Origin: Pseudomonadota bacterium
GTDB taxonomy: Bacteria > Pseudomonadota > Alphaproteobacteria > Acetobacterales > Acetobacteraceae
Assembly (NCBI GenBank): GCA_021798915.1
Contig: JAJZBM010000020.1
Location: forward strand, 1 to 51,872
DNA length: 51,872 nucleotides
Direction: 5' to 3'
Of the stretch, positions 1-7,852 are shown piece by piece; the first letter of the stretch is position 1, and every line of letters begins with the position of its first letter. Position numbers and translations under genes: made by a program. Under the pieces are notes generated by a model. It worked only from the letters and a program-made list of their open reading frames with translations. It made no database searches and had not been told where the DNA came from.

Positions 1-75
<75 letters not shown>

Positions 76-118
76 CCGGTTTTTTCGAGGGCCGCAACGG
101 GCCTCTCGCCGGGCAGAG

Positions 119-147
119 GCTATAGCCGGGCGGCGGAACGGGCGCAA
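119..147 (-). promoter_or_regulatory. Candidate promoter of tRNA-Thr
   Basis: On the minus strand a TTGCGC hexamer (plus positions 142-147) lies exactly 17 bases upstream of TATAGC (119-124). This would start transcription roughly 35-40 bases ahead of the tRNA. The match to the sigma-70 consensus is partial (3/6 and 4/6), so this is an inference from spacing and position. Confidence 0.35.
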
Positions 148-164
148 TCGTTGCCAAGCATTGT

Positions 165-202
165 ATAGGAAAACCACGCGCCGAGACCATCTCGACGCGT
201 GG
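165..202 (-). terminator. Rho-independent terminator after fae
   Basis: Positions 174-202 form an inverted repeat: CCACGCG plus CGAG pair with CTCG plus CGCGTGG across one mismatch, with a 5-base loop. On the minus strand the stem is followed by TTTT (170-173). It sits about 20 bases beyond the fae stop codon and is read in the direction of fae, so it should end the C1 operon. Confidence 0.75.
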
Positions 203-223
203 CCGGATCGGGTTGGAAAACGT

Positions 224-730
224 TCAGGCGGCGAAGGGGTGGGCGACGCTGTTTCGCTGCTGCACCACCTGCGCGGCCTTGGGCTCGCCACGGACGGCGC
301 GGGCGATCGCCTCCTTGGTCGCGCGGTAATTGAAATCCTGGATCTTCTTATCGTCCGTCGCCAGCCAATGGATGAACACGCCGACGCAGATGAACAGATC
401 ATCCGCCTCGCTCTCCGGGATCACCCCCTCGGCGACGCTGTCGGCCACCGCCTTGGCAACCGCGTGCTGCGCCGGGCCAAACATCTGCACCGCCTGCTTC
501 GCGCCCTTGATCGTCACCTTGTTGAACATCACCGTCGCCGGCTTGCACAAAAGATTGGGCGCAACCACCGCCAAAAGCGACGTGAACCCGTCCTTGTTAT
601 TGACCAGCGCGTTGCAGAACGCCGTCTCCGCCGCGCTCCCGCGCGGGCCGATCAGCAGATCGATATGCGCAACCTCGTTGCCGTCGCCGACCAGCGATTC
701 GCCGACCGAAACCTTGGTGATGGACGCCAT
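224..730 (-). CDS. fae: Formaldehyde-activating enzyme (Fae)
   Basis: The 168-residue product condenses formaldehyde with tetrahydromethanopterin to give methylene-H4MPT in the cytoplasm, the entry step of the H4MPT-linked formaldehyde oxidation pathway. The protein matches the known Methylobacterium Fae essentially end to end. It opens [20 protein letters not shown], has the active-site histidine at position 22 ([11 protein letters not shown]), contains [21 protein letters not shown], and ends SVAHPFAA. Length is normal (about 170). I chose the ATG at 730 because a GGGGGAG ribosome site precedes it and family homology begins there, although the frame stays open upstream. It is the last gene of an operon with the CitG-like and ATP-grasp genes and is followed by a terminator. 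No internal defect is visible. Confidence 0.97.
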   Translation of the reverse strand: MASITKVSVGESLVGDGNEVAHIDLLIGPRGSAAETAFCNALVNNKDGFTSLLAVVAPNLLCKPATVMFNKVTIKGAKQAVQMFGPAQHAVAKAVADSVAEGVIPESEADDLFICVGVFIHWLATDDKKIQDFNYRATKEAIARAVRGEPKAAQVVQQRNSVAHPFAA

Positions 731-817
731 GACGCTCCCCCTACCTGTTAGGTGATTGACCGAAGACCGGATCATGTCAGCCCGAGGGCCGTATTTCAAC
801 AGCGCAATTCAATGGCA

Positions 818-1642
818 TCATCGAAGAAGCCGTTCGGCGAACAGGCTGGCGACGGTGAGGTCGGCGCTGGTGCCGGGATTGAGGTCGGCGGCCTTCAGCG
901 TTGCATCCCAGGCGAGCAGCGCCGGCAATAGCGCGCGCGGATCAGGCGCCGCCGCCAGCCGCACCGGCCAGAGGGCCGCCTCGCGGCGCACCGCCTCGGC
1001 CACCGCTTCGCCATGCTTGCGCTGGATATGGCTGTCCGGAAACGCCGCGAGAAAGGCGAGATAGGCGGCGAGTGCCGGCCAGGCGCGCCCCCGCGCCGCC
1101 GCCAGCGTGGGCACGCCGAGCGTAAAGATATCCGCGAAATCCGTGATCCATTGCCGCGCGATCACATCATGCGGCGCCGCTTGCGCCATTGCCTCGGAGA
1201 GCGGCACCCGCGCTTGCTCGCGGACATCATGGCGCGGCACGGTGCCGAGCCCGCCGGGCGCGGCGAGCACGATCGCGCGAAAGACCGCCGCCGTGTCGGC
1301 GAGATCCGCATCCCGCAAAACCCGCGCAACGGCAGCGCGCAAATCTCCGCCTTGTTCCGCCGCCATGGCGAGCGGAGCGGCGAGCAGCACGATGCCGAGA
1401 TTGGTGTTTTGGCCAACCGCTGCCCGCGTCGCCGCGACGGCATCAAAAATCCGTATGCCGAGCGGCACTCCCGGCCGTGTCAGCGCCGGCGCCGCCGCAT
1501 CGGCCGAGCGCTCGAAATCACCGACCACCATGCCATGCCCGGCCCGGAAACGATGGACATTGCCGGGTTTGGGGGCCGCGAGTTCCGCCATGCACGCGCA
1601 ACGGAACGCCGCTGCGATCGCGCCCCCCGCTTTCCGTCTCAT
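818..1642 (-). CDS. CitG/MdcB-like triphosphoribosyl-dephospho-CoA synthase family protein of C1 clusters
   Basis: The 274-residue protein belongs to the family of triphosphoribosyl-dephospho-CoA synthases (CitG/MdcB), seen in the early motif ACMAELAAPKPGNVHRF and the later GQNTNLGIVLLAAPLAMA. The window has no citrate lyase or malonate decarboxylase to supply the classical role. In methylotrophs a paralogue sits beside an ATP-grasp gene and fae (orf7 with orf5 in Methylobacterium, as I recall) and is implicated in tetrahydromethanopterin biosynthesis or modification. The start is the ATG at 1642, overlapping the ATP-grasp stop by 4 bases (ATGA), which indicates translational coupling. The much longer open frame upstream is antisense-like, arginine-rich shadow and was trimmed. 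The exact substrate is unknown. Confidence 0.8.
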   Translation of the reverse strand: MRRKAGGAIAAAFRCACMAELAAPKPGNVHRFRAGHGMVVGDFERSADAAAPALTRPGVPLGIRIFDAVAATRAAVGQNTNLGIVLLAAPLAMAAEQGGDLRAAVARVLRDADLADTAAVFRAIVLAAPGGLGTVPRHDVREQARVPLSEAMAQAAPHDVIARQWITDFADIFTLGVPTLAAARGRAWPALAAYLAFLAAFPDSHIQRKHGEAVAEAVRREAALWPVRLAAAPDPRALLPALLAWDATLKAADLNPGTSADLTVASLFAERLLR

Positions 1643-2493
1643 GCCACCAAACGTCGCGCCAGAATCGCGGCGATCGATCCCTCGGTGACCGATTGCAAGC
1701 CGCGCCAGCCGGGCATGGAATTGACTTCCAGTACCATAACCCGCCCGTCCGCGGCGCCGATCAGATCGACCCCGGCGTAATCGGCCCCGACCGCCGCCGC
1801 TGCCCGCGCCGCCAGCGCCATCATTTCGGGCGTCGGCGCGAAGGCCGTCGGGCGGGCGCCGCGATGGAGATTGGTCACCCACTCCGCGCTCCGGCGGGTC
1901 ATCGCTGCGACGACCTCACCCCGACACATCAGCAGCCGGTAATCGCAAAACCCATCATGACTTGCCGGCGGCACGAAGCGCTGCAGATGGTAGACCCCGG
2001 CCACGGCTTCGGGCGGCGGCAGATCCGCGGGGACACGAATGCGCTGGAGGCCGCGGCCCTGAGCGCCGAACAGCGGCTTCAGCACCATCTCCGTCGCCGC
2101 CTCTGTAACCACCGCGACGGCGGCTTCCCGCCCCTCCACCGTCCAGGTTTCGGGGGTGGGGATGCCAGCGGTCGCGAGCAGAAACGCGGTCATGGATTTA
2201 TCGACGCAGCGCTCGATCGCCTGGGCGGCGTTCCAGACCGCGACCCCGAGTGCCGGCAGTGCATGCAGAACGCCGAGCCGGCGCGTCACCTCCTCGAAGC
2301 TGCCGGCGGCGATGGCGCGCACGAAAACGGCATCGGGCAAGCCTTCCAATCCCGGAAAGCGAACTCCCTCCGGCGTGAACGCGACGGCGCGCAGCGAGAC
2401 GAAGAACGGCGCCATGTCGAGGGCAAGAAACGCCGCGTGCAGCCGCCGCGCATGCCAATCCACGCGGTCGATGGCGATGGCGATGCGTTTCAT
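1639..2493 (-). CDS. ATP-grasp (RimK-like) ligase, probable H4MPT biosynthesis protein
   Basis: The 284-residue soluble protein has an ATP-grasp fold: a pre-grasp N-terminus (MKRIAIAIDRVDW), the ATP-binding strand EMVLKPLFGAQGRGL, and the Mg-binding C-terminal motif VMVLEVNSMPGWRGLQ. RimK-like enzymes join an amino acid to a carboxylate with ATP. In methanopterin-using organisms relatives add glutamate to the cofactor tail. The gene is first in the operon with the CitG-like gene (4-base overlap) and fae, the same trio reported in C1 clusters of methylotrophic proteobacteria, so a role in tetrahydromethanopterin synthesis is the best inference. I used ATG 2493, where homology starts; the ribosome site there is weak. 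The acceptor substrate cannot be read from the sequence. Confidence 0.8.
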   Translation of the reverse strand: MKRIAIAIDRVDWHARRLHAAFLALDMAPFFVSLRAVAFTPEGVRFPGLEGLPDAVFVRAIAAGSFEEVTRRLGVLHALPALGVAVWNAAQAIERCVDKSMTAFLLATAGIPTPETWTVEGREAAVAVVTEAATEMVLKPLFGAQGRGLQRIRVPADLPPPEAVAGVYHLQRFVPPASHDGFCDYRLLMCRGEVVAAMTRRSAEWVTNLHRGARPTAFAPTPEMMALAARAAAAVGADYAGVDLIGAADGRVMVLEVNSMPGWRGLQSVTEGSIAAILARRLVA

Positions 2494-2560
2494 CGCCGGC
2501 TCGGGTAGTCTGGCACGGTGATCATGCCCACAGCACTCCTTTGGGGCCAAGAGAGACCGA

Positions 2561-3235
2561 GTGATACGCATGCAACGCTCAGAAGACGAGCCCGTCCCGG
2601 TCTGGGACCTGCCGATCCGACTCGGCCATTGGGCAGACGTGTTCCTGGTCGGGGCGTGCTACGTGACGTGGCGGCGCGACTGGATGGCGTGGCATGTCTG
2701 GTTCGGTGAGGCCCTGCTCGCGCTGATCATTTTTCGCCTGTCATGGGGGATCTGGGGCAGCGAGAACGCCCGCTTTCGCGCCTTCCTATCCCCACCGGGC
2801 GCCGCCATCCGCCATCTCGCGACGCTTTTCGTCCGCGAACCCGATCATGCGCCCGGCCATAACCCGGCCGGCGGCTGGATGGTCGCGGGTCTGCTCGCGC
2901 TCCTGCTCGGTGAGACGCTGAGCGGGATTTACGTCAATAACGACGTCGCCAATGAAAGCGCGCTCACCGAACTGGTTCCGGCGGCGATCGCCAATGCCAT
3001 CACCGATCTGCATTTTTGGCTGTGGTGGACGCTGGTCGCGGCGATCGTCCTGCATGGTCTCGCGATCGCGGTTTATGCCGCCTGCAAGGGGCAGAACCTG
3101 GTCCGCCCGATGCTGACCGGAACCAAATCCCTGCCGCCCGCGATCCCCCGCCCCCATCTCGCCCCGATCCGCCGCGCGCTCGCGCTCCTCATCCTCAGCA
3201 TCGCCGTGGCGCTGGGGGTGGGGCAGGTGTTGTAG
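2561..3235 (+). CDS. Cytochrome b561-type membrane protein
   Basis: The 224-residue integral membrane protein resembles the bacterial di-haem cytochrome b561 family. About five hydrophobic segments are visible (near 25-36, 48-65, 106-122, 152-175 and 205-223), with candidate haem-ligand histidines H23 (RLGHW), H45 (WHVWFGE), H151 (DLHFW) and H165 (VLHGL). Such proteins pass electrons between the quinone pool or a periplasmic haem protein and a partner enzyme; no partner is encoded next to it. It diverges from the ATP-grasp gene and converges with the response regulator. The start is GTG 2561 or ATG 2570; an AGAG-rich stretch precedes both. Confidence 0.82.
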   Translation: MIRMQRSEDEPVPVWDLPIRLGHWADVFLVGACYVTWRRDWMAWHVWFGEALLALIIFRLSWGIWGSENARFRAFLSPPGAAIRHLATLFVREPDHAPGHNPAGGWMVAGLLALLLGETLSGIYVNNDVANESALTELVPAAIANAITDLHFWLWWTLVAAIVLHGLAIAVYAACKGQNLVRPMLTGTKSLPPAIPRPHLAPIRRALALLILSIAVALGVGQVL

Positions 3236-3297
3236 GGCGCGTCGTCAAATGGGGCGCGGCGGTTGGCCCCTTGCGGACCATGACGGAGGGCCGGATT

Positions 3298-4206
3298 TCA
3301 CGCCCCCTCGCCCTGCAGTGTCTGCACCGCGACCGCGGCGGCAGCCGCGCGGTTTTCGAGGCCGAGCTTGGCATAGATGCCCTCCAGATGCTTGTTCACC
3401 GTGCGTGGGCTGAGGCCAAGAATATCGGCGATGTCGCGATTGGGTTTACCGCGCCCGATCCAGAGCAGCACCTCGGCCTCGCGCGGCGTGAGCCCAAGCC
3501 GGGTGCGGAGCCGGGCTTCCTCGTCGCCGGCACTCGCGCCGGGGGTGAGGCGGAGCAGGATTTCATCGGCGGCGATGCGCCCGACATAGGAAATCTCCAC
3601 CGTCTGGCCGTCGAGCGCCACGCTCCGCTGCCGGGATGCGGCGGCGCTCGCCTGCTGCAGGCTCCAGGCGGCGATGTCGGGTGGCAGGGATGCGGGCGCG
3701 GAAGCGGCGCCCCCGAGCAAGGCAGCGGCTTGCGGCGTGCTCCACACCACCGCGCCGGCACGGTCGATCGCCAGCAGATAGCGCCCGGCAGCGTCCAGCG
3801 CCTGGTGCGCGCTCCGCGTGAGGCGGGCATTGGCGAGATGAACGCCGAGCCGCGCCACGACCTCGGCCGGCGCCACCGGCTTGGTGACGTAATCGACCCC
3901 GCCGGAAGCGAGCGCCGCCAGCACATGCTCGGTCTCGCTGAGCGCGGTCATGAAAATCACCGGCACCGCGGCAAGGCCGGGCAGGCCCTTCAATCGCCGG
4001 CAGGTCTCGAACCCATCCAGCCCCGGCATCAGCGCGTCGAGGAGGATGATGTCGGGTGTCGCGCGGCTCGCGGCGTCGAGTGCCGCGTGGCCGGAGGGGG
4101 CGAGCAGCACGGTATAGCCGGCCGCCTCCAGCGTGTCGTTGAGCAGGCCGAGGGTGCCCGGCGAATCATCGACCACCAGCACGCTGTCGCGGAGCGGCGG
4201 GGTCAC
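3298..4206 (-). CDS. Response regulator, receiver plus PAS-like linker plus LuxR/NarL helix-turn-helix
   Basis: The product has 302 residues. Residues about 8-125 form a CheY-like receiver: acidic pair in VLVVDDS, phospho-acceptor Asp in IILLDALMPGLDG, and Lys in YVTKPV. A middle section resembles a PAS fold (YLLAIDRAGAVVWSTPQAA). The C-terminus is a GerE/LuxR helix-turn-helix (LTPREAEVLLWIGRGK, then LGLSPRTVNKHLEGIYAKLG). The start is GTG 4206, overlapping the stop of the upstream hybrid kinase by 4 bases (GTGA), so the two are co-translated and almost certainly a cognate pair. The architecture parallels CrbR-type regulators paired with transporter-fused kinases. The most likely target is the divergent amide-importer operon. 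The receiver looks fully functional. Confidence 0.92.
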   Translation of the reverse strand: MTPPLRDSVLVVDDSPGTLGLLNDTLEAAGYTVLLAPSGHAALDAASRATPDIILLDALMPGLDGFETCRRLKGLPGLAAVPVIFMTALSETEHVLAALASGGVDYVTKPVAPAEVVARLGVHLANARLTRSAHQALDAAGRYLLAIDRAGAVVWSTPQAAALLGGAASAPASLPPDIAAWSLQQASAAASRQRSVALDGQTVEISYVGRIAADEILLRLTPGASAGDEEARLRTRLGLTPREAEVLLWIGRGKPNRDIADILGLSPRTVNKHLEGIYAKLGLENRAAAAAVAVQTLQGEGA

Positions 4207-7200
4207 GGCGCCGCCGCGTCGGCGAGGAGTGCCAGAAAATCCTCGAGCCGGCACTCGGCCGCGGCACGGCGCAAATCCGCGAGGCCGGCCGCCGGCGCCG
4301 TCGCTGCGATTTCGTCGAGCTTGCCGAGAATGCCGCGCACATAGCCGATCCGGCCGAGCTGCGTCAGTTCCGCGATCACCCCCGGTGCGATCACCCCCGG
4401 TGCGATCGACGCCGATGCCAGCGCGGGCATGGGCAGGCCGGCGTGAGGCGGCGGTGCCTCATGCCATTCGAGATCGAGCAGGGTGCCGAGGCGGGCGAGC
4501 AAGGTTGCGATGGAGACCGGCTTGGCGAGGACATCGTCATGGCCGGGTGCGGGTTCGCCATCCGCCGGCGGGCCGGCACGCAGGTCTCCGGCATTGGCGG
4601 AGATGATCAGGATCGCCGCCGCCGCATGGCCGGAGTGGCGAAGCCGCCGCGCCAGATCCCAGCCGCTGATGCCGGGCATCGAGAGGTCGAGCAGAAAGGC
4701 ATCGGGCCGGCAATCGGCGGCGAGACGGAGCGATTCGGCGCCGTCGCCGGCCTCGAGCACGATGAAGCCGAGCGGCGCGAGGGTATCGCGCATCAGCCGC
4801 CGGTGCAGCGGATCGTCATCGGCGACCAGCACCAGCCGGCGTCGCCCGGCATAGCCCGCCGGCCGCTTTTCCGCCGCCGGCAGGCGGCGCGGCTGGCGTA
4901 CTTCGGAAAGCATCAGCCGCACCGTGAAGCGGCTGCCGGCGCCGGGCTGGCTCGCGACGGCGATTTCGCCACCCATGATCTGGACCAGGAGCCGGGTGAT
5001 GGTGAGGCCGAGACCGATGCCGGGAACGCCCGGACGATGTCGCGCCTCGATGCGCTGGAAAGGCTCGAAAATGCGTTCGCGATCGGCCTCGGCAATGCCG
5101 CAGCCGGTATCGGCGATGTCGAATTCGGCGACGCTGCCGCGCTGGCGGAAATGAAACCCGACATCGCCGACGGTGGTGAATTTGATCGCATTCGAGAGCA
5201 GATTGATCAGAATCTGGCGCAGCCGCCGTTCATCGGTGAACACCGCCTCGGGCAGATGCTCCGGCCGGCTATGGATGAAGCGGATGCCGCGCGCCTCGGC
5301 CTGGGGGCGGAACAGGGTGGCGATCTGGTCGAGGAATTCGCCGAGGCGGACCTCGTCGCGGTAAAGCTCGATACGGCCGGCCTCGATCTTGGAAATATCG
5401 AGCAGCCCCTCGATCAGCCCGGCGAGATGCTCGGCGCTTTGGCGGATGACGCGGATCGCGCCGTGGCGCGCCGGCGGGATGGCGGCATCGGCTTCGAGCA
5501 ATTGCGCATAGCCGAGAATGGCGTTGAGCGGGGTGCGCAGCTCGTGGCTGATGCCGACGACGTAGCGGCTTTTCGCATGATTGGCCGCTTCCGCCGCCTC
5601 CTTGGCTTTTTGCAGCTTGGCGTCGGTGCGCCGATGGGCGCCGATTTCGCGCATCAGAAGCTGGGTTTGACGGCGGCTTTCCTCCTGCGCCACCCGCCGG
5701 CTCTCGATCGCCAGCACGAGCAGCCAAGCGGCGATGCCGGCGATCACCAGGAGGACGAAAAAAACCTTGCGGAACGCCGCCGCGATCGCCGCCGCCATCG
5801 CCGGAAACGGGGGCGCCGTCTGGGTGTAGAGCGCGGAGAGGACGCCGGCGAGGGCGAGGGCGAAGAGGCCGACGATGGCGAGATAGCGCGCGAGCGGCCG
5901 GCCCAGCATCGCCGTCGCCCGTGCTGGCAGAACCAGCCGGAGCGGCGCCGAGAGCAGCGCGAACCCGCGCGCCGCACGCGGTTTGCAGCTATCCGCGCAG
6001 CGCGCGTCGAGCGAACAGCAGAGCGAACAGATCGGCCCGGTATAAGCGGGGCAGAAGGCCATGTCCTCGGGCTCGAACGCATGCGCGCAGATGACGCAGG
6101 CGATTTCGCCCCGCCCCGCCCATCCGGCGCGCGGCTTCCGCGCGAGATAGAAGCGCCCGCGGCTGATCCAGGCGATCAGCGGCGCTGCCGCGCCCGCGCC
6201 GGCGAAGCCGAGAAAGGGCGAGAGCGCCTGGAGCAGCCGCCCGAACAGCCCGGCATAGGCGCAGGCGGCGAGGACGCCGCCGAACACCATGCCGCCGACG
6301 CCGACCGGATTGACGTCATGCAGGTGGGCGCGCTTGAATTCGATCCGCGGCGGGCTGAGGCCGAGCGGCTTGTTGACGATGAGATCGGCGACCAGCGCCC
6401 CCATCCACGCCGCCGCGACCCCGGAATAGAGGGCGAGGGTCCGCTCGATGGTCTGATAGACGCCAAGCTCCATCAACAGCAGCGCGATGGCGATGTTGAA
6501 GATCAGCCACACCACCCGGCCGGGATGACCATGGGTCAGGCGGGCGAAGAAATTCGACCACGCGATCGAGCCCGCATAGGCGTTGGCGACGTTGATCTTG
6601 AATTGTGAAACAACGATGAAAACGCTGGCGAGAATGAGCGCCGCCGTCGGCTGCGCGAGCACGTAACCAAAAGCGACGCGATACATGCCGACCGGCTGCG
6701 CGGCGAGAGCCGGCGCGAGGCCGTGCTGGAGGGCGAGGGTCGCGAGGAACGAGCCGGCGAGCAATTTCAACATCCCGGGCACGATCCAGCCCGGACCGCC
6801 GGCGATAAGCGCGAACCACCAGCGGGCGCGCCCCCGCCCGGTGGGCTTGGGCGGCAGAAAACGCAGGAAATCGACTTGCTCGCCGATCTGCGCAATCAGC
6901 GAAAACACCACCGAGCCGGCCGCGCCGATGCGCAGCGGATCGAGCCCGCCGCCATAACCGCGCCAGGCGGCGAACGTGCCATGGCCGGTGGCCGCGATCG
7001 CAACGAACGGCAGCAGATGCAGGAAAATCCAGAGTGGCTGTGACCAAATCTGAAAACGGCTGATGAAGGTGAAGCCGTGGGTGACCAGCGGCACCACGGC
7101 GACGGCACAGAAAATCTCGCCGAGCCAGAGCGGGACGCCGAAACAGGCATCGAGGATGCTGGCGAGAATGACCGCCTCGATCGCGAAAAAAATGAAGGTG

Positions 7201-7589
7201 AAGGAAGCGTAGATGAGCGAGGTCAGGGTCGACCCGATATAGCCGAAACCGGCGCCACGGGTCAGCAGATCGATATCGACGCCGGCCCGGGCGGCGTGGA
7301 TCGCGATCGGCAACCCGGCGGCAAAGATCAGGCAACCGACGAGAAGAATGGCGGCCACCGCGTTGGCGAAACCATAGCCGATGGTGATGGTGCCGCCGAT
7401 CGCTTCCAGAGCGAGGAAGGAGACATTGCCGAGCGCGGTATTGGCGACCCGCGCCGCCGACCACCGCCGCGCCCGTTTGGCGGTGAAGCGCAGCGCATAA
7501 TCTTCCAGCGTCTCGTTCGCGACCCACTGGTTGTATTCGCGCCGGACGCGGAGAATGCGCTGGCGTGCGGCCGGCTCCGGCCCGTTCAT
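4203..7589 (-). CDS. NCS1-permease-fused hybrid histidine kinase with cysteine-rich module
   Basis: The protein has 1128 residues. Residues 1-480 are a polytopic membrane domain of about 12 segments resembling NCS1 nucleobase:cation permeases (near-start LEDYALRFTAKRARRWS; ANTALGNVSFLALEAIGG; KINVANAYAGSIAWSNFF). A cytosolic cysteine cluster follows (C498, C501, C513, C521, C524, C525, C531, C535). Two more membrane segments lie near 568-590 and 607-627, then a coiled linker. The HisKA domain has phospho-acceptor H682 (SHELRTPLN); the ATPase has its N-box near 794-804 and GxGLGL near 857-862. A receiver has Asp968 and Lys1023, and the tail may be an HPt remnant. I chose ATG 7589 after GGGCGGGACG; the long upstream extension is not needed. 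A 15-base tandem duplication (4373-4402) repeats APGVI in the tail. Probable role: sensing an amide or related nitrogen compound through a transporter-like domain. Confidence 0.92.
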   Translation of the reverse strand: MNGPEPAARQRILRVRREYNQWVANETLEDYALRFTAKRARRWSAARVANTALGNVSFLALEAIGGTITIGYGFANAVAAILLVGCLIFAAGLPIAIHAARAGVDIDLLTRGAGFGYIGSTLTSLIYASFTFIFFAIEAVILASILDACFGVPLWLGEIFCAVAVVPLVTHGFTFISRFQIWSQPLWIFLHLLPFVAIAATGHGTFAAWRGYGGGLDPLRIGAAGSVVFSLIAQIGEQVDFLRFLPPKPTGRGRARWWFALIAGGPGWIVPGMLKLLAGSFLATLALQHGLAPALAAQPVGMYRVAFGYVLAQPTAALILASVFIVVSQFKINVANAYAGSIAWSNFFARLTHGHPGRVVWLIFNIAIALLLMELGVYQTIERTLALYSGVAAAWMGALVADLIVNKPLGLSPPRIEFKRAHLHDVNPVGVGGMVFGGVLAACAYAGLFGRLLQALSPFLGFAGAGAAAPLIAWISRGRFYLARKPRAGWAGRGEIACVICAHAFEPEDMAFCPAYTGPICSLCCSLDARCADSCKPRAARGFALLSAPLRLVLPARATAMLGRPLARYLAIVGLFALALAGVLSALYTQTAPPFPAMAAAIAAAFRKVFFVLLVIAGIAAWLLVLAIESRRVAQEESRRQTQLLMREIGAHRRTDAKLQKAKEAAEAANHAKSRYVVGISHELRTPLNAILGYAQLLEADAAIPPARHGAIRVIRQSAEHLAGLIEGLLDISKIEAGRIELYRDEVRLGEFLDQIATLFRPQAEARGIRFIHSRPEHLPEAVFTDERRLRQILINLLSNAIKFTTVGDVGFHFRQRGSVAEFDIADTGCGIAEADRERIFEPFQRIEARHRPGVPGIGLGLTITRLLVQIMGGEIAVASQPGAGSRFTVRLMLSEVRQPRRLPAAEKRPAGYAGRRRLVLVADDDPLHRRLMRDTLAPLGFIVLEAGDGAESLRLAADCRPDAFLLDLSMPGISGWDLARRLRHSGHAAAAILIISANAGDLRAGPPADGEPAPGHDDVLAKPVSIATLLARLGTLLDLEWHEAPPPHAGLPMPALASASIAPGVIAPGVIAELTQLGRIGYVRGILGKLDEIAATAPAAGLADLRRAAAECRLEDFLALLADAAAP

Positions 7590-7721
7590 CGTCCCGCCCG
7601 GCAGGGGACGCGCCGCCGCGCGCGGCACCCGCACGCTGGCGACACGATTTCGGCGCCTGATCGATGAAAATCCATGGCGGGCCACGATCCCGCAACGAGA
7701 CCCGTCGCGTCAAGCATAATT

Positions 7722-7788
7722 TTGCAGCGCAACATACGTCATTTGACGTATTCCCCTCATTCTTCCCGCTGGCGATGCTGCGCTGCAA
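7722..7788. promoter_or_regulatory. Nested inverted repeats between kinase and importer operons (candidate operator)
   Basis: An inner palindrome, ATACGTCA-TT-TGACGTAT (7734-7751), has perfect 8-base arms. It is enclosed by a second perfect inverted repeat with 10-base arms, TTGCAGCGCA (7722-7731) and TGCGCTGCAA (7779-7788). The pair lies in the 263-base gap between the divergent permease-kinase gene and urtA, the expected place for a dimeric LuxR-type regulator. The DNA here is notably more A/T-rich than its surroundings. No convincing -35/-10 pair or sigma-54 site was found; a TTGACG overlaps the inner repeat but lacks a fitting -10. Confidence 0.6.
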
Positions 7789-7852
7789 CCAGGGTCGTTC
7801 CAGTACGGTCCGGCCACGCCGAGTGTCAACATTCGTTTGAGGGAATACTCAT

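Noticed and set aside
4373-4402. 15-bp direct repeat in the kinase gene as a possible CRISPR or regulatory repeat
   Set aside because: Only two adjacent units inside a coding region, in frame and giving a repeated APGVI; it is a coding duplication.
4443-6608. A 721-codon open frame on plus, antisense to the permease-kinase gene
   Set aside because: It lies wholly opposite a well-supported gene, has arginine/aspartate-rich composition typical of GC-driven antisense frames, and shows no domain or ribosome site.
7766-7790. Sigma-54 promoter ahead of urtA (CTGGCGATGCTGCGCTGCA)
   Set aside because: The spacing between the GG and GC elements is 12 bases instead of 10, and the bases match an arm of the outer inverted repeat better.
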